A stretch of DNA of 64,000 nt from NCBI GenBank assembly GCA_949751835.1, contig CATKHK010000002.1, positions 806,001 through 870,000 on the forward strand. Reading direction: 5' to 3'. The notes under the pieces are model-generated. The model saw nothing but the letters and a program-made list of their open reading frames with translations. It made no database searches and was not told the DNA's origin. Position numbers and translations under genes: made by a program. Of the stretch, positions 56,751 through 64,000 are shown in pieces; position 1 is the first letter of the stretch; each line of letters opens with the position of its first letter. This DNA comes from Blepharisma japonicum. Taxonomy: Eukaryota; Ciliophora; Heterotrichea; Heterotrichida; Blepharismidae.

Positions 56751-58148
56751 ATGGATCTACCTCAAAAAAGAAGTCGCTTTTCTGAAGATAAGCTAAAAGT
56801 TGTTCAAGACATATATAAACGTAACCAATCTAATCCTTCAATGGCTCCTGGCGGTATGAAAATGCCTCCTCCAGCTCAAAATTTTTATATGTATCAAATG
56901 CCTCCTCAATGGCCATATCCTTATGCAGCTCCTCCAATGGTCCCTGCTCCTCCTCCCCCTCAGCCTTCAGCTCAAAAGCCAGCAGCATCTAAAATTTGTA
57001 CTGACAATCTTAAAAACTTCATAACTAAGGCTTTTAGCAAGTGTCAGAGTGATGAGGAGCGAGACTATATGGAGAAGCAAATTAAGGATATAATTCAAAC
57101 AGCGAAAAATAATAATAAATTCCACCTTCAAGACTGAAACAATACTGAATTGCCACTTCTTCCTAGAGAAATTATTGTAATGCAGATGAATAGTCTTCCT
57201 GTTCAAATCCAACAACCACAAGTGAACAGAAGAAAAACAAGGTTCCAACCAGTCGAAATACATGATGACTCGAAGCCTAAAAAAAGAGAAAAAATCGAAA
57301 AGATTGAAAAAATTGATAAAATAGAAAAATCTAAGTCAGATAATTTAGAAAATGATTGAAAAATTGCAGGTACTTGCACAGATTTAGAAAAACAATATTT
57401 CAGACTAACCTCCAAGCCAGATCCATCTACAGTCCGCCCAGAGCCTATCCTTCGAAAAGCTTTAGCCTGGTTCAAAGATAGATGGAGACGTAAAGAAATA
57501 AAATATGAATATTTTTCTGACCAACTCCGCTCTATACGTCAAGATCTTACTGTTCAAGGTATTAAAGATAAGTTTACGGTAGAAGTCTATCAGGTCCACA
57601 CAAGATTAGCTTTAGAAGCTGGAGATCTTGACCAATGCATCTCATGCATGAGCAGGCTTTTTGAACTTTACGATGAAGGATTATCTGGAAAACAAGCAGT
57701 AAATTATAAGCAGGAGTTTACCGCTTACAGGATTATTTATTTTTCACTGCAGCAGCTTTATATACAGCTTGAAAAATGCTTAAAAAAATTGTCGGTAGCT
57801 GATAAAGAAACAGAAGAAATTAAGCATGCCCTGGCTCTAAAAAGTTCACTTATACATGGAAATTATAATCAGGTATTTAGACTTAGAAAAATTGCTCCAA
57901 ATATGGGAGCGTATATGATAGATATGTTTTTACAAAGATTGCGAAAATTTTCTTTACTGAAAATTTGTAAATCGTAAGAGTTATTTAGGTATATGCCAAA
58001 TGTGCCTCTGGATTTTGTCAGTCAAGAATTAGGGTTTTTAAACACTTTAGAGGCTGAAACATTTATTAAAGAATGTGGAGGAGTTATTAATGCAGGTATT
58101 ATTGAAACTAAAGAATCACTATCAGCACTTAATTCGAATTTAGGATAA
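56751..58148 (+). CDS. SAC3/GANP-domain protein (LENG8/THP3-like), 460 aa
   Basis: Read through TGA Trp at 57135 and 57357, with a 15-nt intron at 57974-57988 (GTAAGAGTTATTTAG) that links LLKICKS to YMPNVPLDFVSQELGF, the conserved end of the SAC3 domain. The first 80 residues are Pro/Met/Gln-rich and disordered; a Lys/Ile/Glu run (KIEKIEKIDKIEK) follows near residue 185. The SAC3/GANP/PCI-type helical domain (RKALAWFKDRWRR, then YEYFSDQLRSIRQDLTVQGI, HTRLALEAGDLDQC) fills the rest. Such proteins act in mRNA export or splicing in the nucleus. The LENG8 branch fits best by order of parts. Confidence 0.92.
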
Positions 58149-58193
58149 GGATGTAGATTAATTTAATTTTATCTGACTAAAAATTTATAAAAA

Positions 58194-59000
58194 TTAGCCA
58201 TACATTATTTTAGTTTTTAATTCGCGAATTCTCTCTTTTTTTCGTTGAAGTTTATTTTGAATATAATTAAAATTTCTCATAAGCAGCTTTTCTCTTTCCT
58301 TAAGTTCTTCTACTTGTTGCTCTAGGGGATCGATTGCATTATACCACAAACTGCAAGGGATCTCAAATAAACAAAAATCATAGCCAGTATTTCTGATGAC
58401 TTCTCCGAATCCTGTATGCTCACTTTTATGACAAATTAAAAATACAGATTTTCTCTCATAAGCATAACGATTTGATATTATGATACGCCGCTCAGGTTCT
58501 CTTTCATAAGTTTTTGTTAATAAGAGGTTAAAGGATCGAAACATCTTTTTTGAATATTCATCTGTATTGTCTTCAATTAGTTTACAGACTAAAAATTCTC
58601 TATGGGAGTTATTTCTCTCTATCTCACCGATCCCAGGAAATTCGTGTCGATCTAAATAAATAGGCTGATCAAAGTATATCTCATTCAATCTTAATTCTTT
58701 TTCAGGGTTGACTACCTGCATAGGGTAATTTTTTCCTTTTAAGCGAATATTGATCTTTCGAGTTCGTTTCTCGTCGATTACCCTTATTTTCTGTGGTAAT
58801 TCTGGGGGTCCAATTCTAATTGCGGGTCTATATAAGCTATTTTTTCTTTCAGCTTCATGATTATGGATCACAGGAGCATTTTCTATCAAAAAGTCAGCAG
58901 CTAGCGCTCAACTACGGAACCTTTCATATGCATCGTTAATTTGATCAGGGGTAAAGTTCATACTTTCCAATAATTCCCTGGTATCGTCTTCTTGGCTCAT
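58194..59000 (-). CDS. UBA-like N-terminus plus unknown domain, 268 aa
   Basis: Starting at 59000 (MSQEDDTRELLESMNFTPDQ), with one TGA Trp (RFRSWALAAD). Residues 8-42 have the three-helix UBA pattern, with the MNFT loop and a closing ALAADFLIEN, which binds ubiquitin. The middle (IRIGPPELPQKIRVIDEKR, then HEFPGIGEIERNNSHREF) is not recognised. The last 60 residues form a coiled coil (EQQVEELKEREKLLMRNF). It lies between an mRNA-export gene and a deubiquitinase gene, so a ubiquitin link is possible but not shown. Confidence 0.75.
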
Positions 59001-59324
59001 TTTATTATAAAAATGTTCTTGTAATCAAAATTTCTATATCATTCTTGGATGCTTTTATTAATTAAATATACTTAGTGCTGAATTTATTATTTATTATAGA
59101 CTAAATTGTTAACAATTAAACCAAATAATCAATGAAGCTAATATTCTACTTCTTATTAGCTCGATCCCATACTTGATATCAGTAACTATCGATACTCCAG
59201 CACGTTAAATTAATATATTCATCTACAATTCTGATATTTATTATTATTTTTTATATAAAGAGCCTTTTTTAAAGCATCCTTGATTAATTAATCATATTTC
59301 AATATTTAAATTTAGCTTTACCAC
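59001..59324. other. AT-rich intergenic stretch
   Basis: No gene or RNA is seen between the end of the deubiquitinase gene and the UBA-protein start. Confidence 0.5.
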
Positions 59325-62300
59325 TTATCCATATAACGAATTGGTTTTTATCACTTTTGATCCTTCCGGAGCAATAGTCTCACTCTGCGAGTCCACCCAC
59401 CTGCTTGTTTTTTCTCCATAGCCATCATATCTTAAATAAATTAACTCTCCCATTGACTGCACAATTGTCGCTTTTGTCCATTTTTGCCCTGCAATATCAA
59501 TGGCATCTAATTTTTTCCCTTCCTGTAAGCATTCTTCATCAATTTCCCCATCACTATCCCATTCAGCTGACCTATCAGGTATGCTTCCTTTCATTACTTT
59601 TTTGAAAAATTCTACTCTATCAGCAAGATTTTTAGGCGTATAGTTAGAAGTGCTCCAATTCTGGGTCCTTGGCTTATAAATACTAATAGGAGTCCTCCCC
59701 ATTCCAGTAGCAGTAGGATACTGACTATCCTTAAGCCAAACTTCTATCCATTTAATATCCTTATACTTCCTTAACACCCATTCTCTAACTGGCTGAATCC
59801 TAGTCATAATTTTGAATAAATAATCAATGCATGTCTCAGTAGCTCTATAATAATTTTTATTATCCTTCATAATTTCATTAAAACTCTTCAAAATATAGTC
59901 AACCCTATCCCCTTGTATAGAATCCGGTAGCTTCAGCATCCATGTAAGCTGTCTCATATACGGCCTAAATTGATCAAAATCATACTCCCTGATAAAAGTC
60001 AGCAAAATATTTATATATTGGCAAGAAGCTGTCAAATTATGTATACAAATAGTCGCATACAGCTGTCCTACAGCTCTTGAGCCTATTTTATTTTGCCCTT
60101 CTATAGCAAGCTTAACCATGGTATTTTTTTCCATAAGTTTATCAATATCAGTAGGAGGCAAAGAGCTGGTCCCAAGCTGTAAAGTAGCTAATAAATATGC
60201 GAAAGAAGAGCCTATTGATGAGCCTATACGGTCACTTCTGGATTCGTCGTCTATTACAGCGTATTTATCGTATCCTAAAAAGATGTCATTGTGTATATAA
60301 CTTTCTGGAAAATCAGGGTAAAGTGTTTTTTCATCTAAAATGTGGGAAAGTAAACGAGTCATGAGCTGGGTGGAATGGATAACGTCACTATTGAATTTTG
60401 TGAGGCGGAATATCACCTCGAAATATTGGGAGAAATTTTTGGTTTGGGGCTTTTTGGCAAGGGATAAGCGATTTAGGAGACGCTTTAAGAAATTTTCTTG
60501 GACTAAGGGAGAGACTGATTTTATGGCAGAATGGATGATCCCAGCGATTATTCGGCGTTTCTCATTTACTGGACAGTCCATTAGTAGCTCTCTGCAGGTT
60601 TCTTTGACAGAGACAAGCTCTAGTAGCCATTCACTTACTTCTGGGTCATTTTTCAGCTGCTCTTTAAGCATGTTCACAAATGAGGGCAAAAATAAAATTT
60701 CTTTAGACCGGATCATAATTGTCAAGAAAAATCCAAGTGAAAATTTCAATATATCTGGTCTCCCAATTTTCAGCAGCTTCAGCACAAAATCGCAATATTC
60801 AGGACTAAAGCTTGATTTGCATCTCCAATACCTCTCATTTTCGTCTTTTACCTCATGGAATTCTTTTATTTCTCCATCATGTCTGTCAAGGGAAAGGCTT
60901 ACCAATGGATCTTCAGACGAATTTTTGATTGCATAAGCATTGCTTCTTTCGTATATCAGCAAATAGGCGTTTCTATATTTTTCTCTGTTATTTGTGGTTG
61001 AAGATGAGCTAAAGGACGATGATGAATAAGACCATTTTTCTTCACCGCCAAAGGCTTCGTTAGGGATGTCTTCAGGGTCAAATTCCCTTACAGCGGTGTC
61101 GTTAAATTCAAACCATCGCCCTGATTTGCGGTCCTTGATAAAAGAATAGTAATGCCCGCTTTCAGCAGTTCCCATATGGATTACGATTCCTTTTAATGTG
61201 AATTTATAGTATTCGTCTGGGTATTTTCTATTAGGAATTTCTTTGGTGAATTCTTTATTTTCGTTTTTGGCTTGTTCTTTTTCTTTTATTATTTCTTTTC
61301 TTTCTAGACCTTCTTGTGTATAAGGTTCCATATCAAGTTCTAATGGAAATTCACAATAATCATTAACTTTAATTCTTGACATTGTATCAAAATCAAATTC
61401 AAATCTTCTCATACTGATAATTAAAATATTTGGTAAATGCTTTATGCAGACTCTTCTGAGTGCTGTCACTTTAGCTTCACAATGGTCACATTGGTAGGCA
61501 TTATCTCCTTCGAGGACTTCTCCTTCAGTGAAGCTGTCTAAGCTCTCATATAAATTTTTCTTGGTTCTTACTTGTACTGGCAGCGTTAAAAATGGCTCAT
61601 CTCTTTCACTTTTATGGGTGCAGGTCACTTTTCCAATCATTTCTGTAGTGTTTATCCCTCCAAAATGATTTTTCACTATATGTTCATATGTGTCACCTTT
61701 CAGCTGATTTTCAAGCCTGTCCATGAAATTGTTGAAAAATTCGTCAGCGTCCATTTGCTCATGGAGATTTACAGGCTTTCCTTCCCAGTCTTTAAAAGCC
61801 CCACAAAAAGCTTTGGGGTTAATATGCTGCTTATCAGAGTACAAAAGTCCAGCAAAAATAGACTGAAGCTGATACAGAAGATTGTCCTCAGGAGGGTTTC
61901 CAATTTTGTCTTGAGCTCTTAAAATGCCATCTCTAAAGCTGGGAATATTAAATAGCTGCTGGATACTGGAGTTCATATAACAAGTCGATCCTAAGTTCTT
62001 AATTCCTACAAAGCCAGTCTCTGATTTTTCATGGGCATTTGGAGAATAATTCCAATCAGCAATTTTCCCAGTCCTCCAATGTGGATCTTCATGAAGCTTA
62101 TTTAAATATCTCATAGTCTGTATTAAAGCTTCTTCACTAGAAAAACAAAGCTGAAGAAGCAGCATAAAAGCTTCTTTACGAGACTCAGGACTTTTACATT
62201 TTGGTGGGATATTTTCAGCTAAATGGTTATTGGTAGGAATTTCAAATAGGCAGGAATGGAGAACCAAGTAAACTAAATCGGTATTTATGTCACTTTCAAA

Positions 62301-64000
62301 CTTTTTAATTCCAACTTTTAAGACCTTTAAGATTCCACATAAAATACTGTCTATGTCTTTACTAGATTTTTCAGGCATTTTCTGGGTTAATACACTGATT
62401 AATTTTTGGTTAGATTCTCGCAGTTTTTCTGTTACAGCTGCTTCTCTTACCATGTGGGCTAATAAATTCCAATAATGTTCGCTCATTTCTGGGTGCTCAA
62501 ATGCAGCATCTAACACCCCAAGCATAAGTTCTAATATAAATTCACTTATTTGTGGATGATGAACTGAAAGTTCTAGCAGTAAATTCATCATCGTAGACGT
62601 AAAAAGCTTATTTTTGCATATTAGAAGAGCATCATGCACTAGCTGTGACATTTTTTGATGGCTTTTAATGGTCTCAACACATAAATTTGCATCTTTTTCT
62701 CCAAGTAAGCATATAAGTTTATTAGCGTTTCTAGCAATTGTGATTTGGTCCTCATCGTTTTGGGCAGCTGTAGCTACTAACAATAAAGAATCAAGGACTT
62801 TTCGAATAATTTGAGGAGTAGGAGCATCTGTTGATAATGAAAAAAATTCTTGCAGGAGGTTTACCACAACTGAGTTAAATTTCAAAGCGAGCGTCGGGTT
62901 TTTCCCAATTGGTACTTCAATTTCCATATAAATAGAAATTAAATAAATAACCCCTCCTACATTAATGAATTTTTCAGCCCATTTTTCGTCTTTTACCAGT
63001 TTTTCTATAATAAGTAAACAATAAAGTAACTTATAAACAGAATTATGGTCTAATAACTGTGGCAATGGTAGCGTTAGCTCATTAAGCTGGTTTATAATTC
63101 TTTCATTTATTGGCAAACTTGTCAATAGCGCCCAAGCTTGGTCAACGTAGTCTTGGTCAGGCTGTGATAAAAGCTGAAAAAGCGTGTCAAGGACCTGCTG
63201 ATGTTTAGCAAGAAGTTGTACTGGTGTTATTTCGTCCTTTTTCGGCTGCACAAAATCAACAACTACCAGCGTAGCTTTTAGAGAAGTCAGCGGCAAATCG
63301 TCGTCATAAGAGTCATATCTTACGTTCCCTATATTCATAACAATGCTTTGGGAGTGTTTTTTATATAATTCTGCTAATTTTCTCCTTAAAAATCCAAGGG
63401 TCAAGCCGCTATTTATATAAACTTTTTTATAGTCAGTTTCATTAACAGCTTTTGCATAATAAAGCATGGTGTTTCCGCTTGTGGGCTCATCTTTAGAAGC
63501 TGAATCCTCTAAAAAGGTCATTAAAATCTTTAAAATCCTTTTAATGATTTCTGAGTTGTTTTTATTATCGTCTATATACTGTAAGCAGTTGTCTACAAAG
63601 CTGACCCAAATTTCTTCTTTTCTTGCAAAAAGCTGCTTTCCAAGCCTCATATTGAGATTTACTACAAGATAAGTGGTCTGGGTTATTATTTGAGGGTCTT
63701 GGGCTTTTAGGAGAATTTCCATTAATGAAGACATGCCTATTAAGTTTACATTAGTCCTCAGCTGAAGTGTAATTCCGCGCGTTTCTATATTTCTTTCATT
63801 GGCATTTACTACCAAAAATAATTTCTGGAAGCATAGGTAAGCTTCTACAGTAATAGTTTCTGGGACAAGCTGATCTGGGTTGCAAAAAAAATCGTCAAAA
63901 ATTTCAGCTAATTTTGATTGGAAAATGTCTCTGCATACTTTTTGAAGCCACTTGAAAAACATTTTTTTGTCTTTAGGAGTCACTGGGTTTTTGACTAGAA
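59325..64000 (-). CDS. giant ubiquitin-specific protease (USP9X/USP24/USP34 type), 5'-truncated by the window edge
   Basis: About 1558 codons are visible, open to the right edge; no start is within the window. The catalytic USP domain has the Cys box GIKNLGSTCYMNSSIQQLF (Cys codon 61980-61982) and the His box ESGHYYSFIKD (His codon 61152-61154), with FNDTAVREFDPEDI as the third part of the triad region. It also has a CDHCEAKVTALRR zinc-ribbon Cys pair. Long helical HEAT-like flanks lie on both sides, and a ubiquitin-like segment lies near the visible N-terminus, as in USP9X-type enzymes. These remove ubiquitin from trafficking and signalling proteins. The last 100 residues are a separate, acidic, Trp-rich module (SAEWDSDGEIDEECLQEG, then GYGEKTSRWVDSQSE). 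No intron is needed in the visible part. Confidence 0.94.
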   Translation of the reverse strand, partial: LVKNPVTPKDKKMFFKWLQKVCRDIFQSKLAEIFDDFFCNPDQLVPETITVEAYLCFQKLFLVVNANERNIETRGITLQLRTNVNLIGMSSLMEILLKAQDPQIITQTTYLVVNLNMRLGKQLFARKEEIWVSFVDNCLQYIDDNKNNSEIIKRILKILMTFLEDSASKDEPTSGNTMLYYAKAVNETDYKKVYINSGLTLGFLRRKLAELYKKHSQSIVMNIGNVRYDSYDDDLPLTSLKATLVVVDFVQPKKDEITPVQLLAKHQQVLDTLFQLLSQPDQDYVDQAWALLTSLPINERIINQLNELTLPLPQLLDHNSVYKLLYCLLIIEKLVKDEKWAEKFINVGGVIYLISIYMEIEVPIGKNPTLALKFNSVVVNLLQEFFSLSTDAPTPQIIRKVLDSLLLVATAAQNDEDQITIARNANKLICLLGEKDANLCVETIKSHQKMSQLVHDALLICKNKLFTSTMMNLLLELSVHHPQISEFILELMLGVLDAAFEHPEMSEHYWNLLAHMVREAAVTEKLRESNQKLISVLTQKMPEKSSKDIDSILCGILKVLKVGIKKFESDINTDLVYLVLHSCLFEIPTNNHLAENIPPKCKSPESRKEAFMLLLQLCFSSEEALIQTMRYLNKLHEDPHWRTGKIADWNYSPNAHEKSETGFVGIKNLGSTCYMNSSIQQLFNIPSFRDGILRAQDKIGNPPEDNLLYQLQSIFAGLLYSDKQHINPKAFCGAFKDWEGKPVNLHEQMDADEFFNNFMDRLENQLKGDTYEHIVKNHFGGINTTEMIGKVTCTHKSERDEPFLTLPVQVRTKKNLYESLDSFTEGEVLEGDNAYQCDHCEAKVTALRRVCIKHLPNILIISMRRFEFDFDTMSRIKVNDYCEFPLELDMEPYTQEGLERKEIIKEKEQAKNENKEFTKEIPNRKYPDEYYKFTLKGIVIHMGTAESGHYYSFIKDRKSGRWFEFNDTAVREFDPEDIPNEAFGGEEKWSYSSSSFSSSSTTNNREKYRNAYLLIYERSNAYAIKNSSEDPLVSLSLDRHDGEIKEFHEVKDENERYWRCKSSFSPEYCDFVLKLLKIGRPDILKFSLGFFLTIMIRSKEILFLPSFVNMLKEQLKNDPEVSEWLLELVSVKETCRELLMDCPVNEKRRIIAGIIHSAIKSVSPLVQENFLKRLLNRLSLAKKPQTKNFSQYFEVIFRLTKFNSDVIHSTQLMTRLLSHILDEKTLYPDFPESYIHNDIFLGYDKYAVIDDESRSDRIGSSIGSSFAYLLATLQLGTSSLPPTDIDKLMEKNTMVKLAIEGQNKIGSRAVGQLYATICIHNLTASCQYINILLTFIREYDFDQFRPYMRQLTWMLKLPDSIQGDRVDYILKSFNEIMKDNKNYYRATETCIDYLFKIMTRIQPVREWVLRKYKDIKWIEVWLKDSQYPTATGMGRTPISIYKPRTQNWSTSNYTPKNLADRVEFFKKVMKGSIPDRSAEWDSDGEIDEECLQEGKKLDAIDIAGQKWTKATIVQSMGELIYLRYDGYGEKTSRWVDSQSETIAPEGSKVIKTNSLYG

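Noticed and set aside
1-64000. Mobile elements, virus-like elements, CRISPR arrays or telomeres
   Set aside because: No transposase, reverse transcriptase, integrase, capsid, terminal repeat or telomeric repeat was recognised on either strand.

Overview
The window is nuclear DNA from a ciliate of the heterotrich type, most likely Blepharisma or a close relative. Two signs in the sequence carry this. First, TGA is read as tryptophan: many family-typical proteins stay open only if TGA is Trp, and three tandem paralogs swap TGA and TGG at the same Trp positions. TAA and TAG end every gene. Second, genes are interrupted by introns of 15 or 16 nt (11 found). All start GTA, all end AG, and all carry a TA exactly five bases before the end. 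The DNA is AT-rich and gene-dense, with some neighbours only 20-35 bp apart, as in a somatic macronucleus. No telomere repeats, rRNA, CRISPR arrays or transposons were seen.

Layout. 1-5.1 kb: the 5' part of a gene running off the left edge, tRNA-Ser(CGA), a coiled-coil protein, a FEN1-like nuclease with an altered catalytic residue, and two decayed genes flanking a hypothetical gene. 5.1-12.1 kb: mitochondrial branched-chain aminotransferase, an FtsH/AFG3-type AAA protease, a RING-like protein, a small zinc-finger protein, GSK3 and a small basic protein. 12.4-24.7 kb: a START-domain protein, the axonemal protein SPAG6, a cyclin-like protein, an auxin-efflux-carrier-type transporter with four tiny introns, an OSR1/SPAK-like kinase, a PKA catalytic subunit, a tandem CCCH protein, an N-acylated jacalin-like protein, a seven-span membrane protein and DPH3.

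26.3-48.4 kb is the standout region. Three close tandem copies plus one divergent copy encode a very large fusion protein: N-terminal WD40 propellers, a helical/ankyrin-like linker, a six-span TRP-like cation channel and a charged coiled-coil tail. Between the copies lie an antisense Kelch-type gene, a decayed second Kelch fragment, a stranded relic of a channel 5' flank and a relic of a secreted-protein gene, all traces of repeated local duplication. A secreted Cys-rich protein, CNOT10 and a PTGR1-like reductase separate copies 3 and 4.

48.4-64 kb: a PX-BAR sorting nexin, a cathepsin D-like protease, a C2H2 protein, two coiled-coil proteins facing each other, an FYR-domain protein with a U-box-like tail, a SAC3/GANP-type mRNA-export protein, a UBA-domain protein, and most of a giant ubiquitin-specific protease cut by the right edge.

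The genes are unrelated housekeeping, signalling and ciliary functions, not operons. Apart from the channel array, they do not form one pathway.
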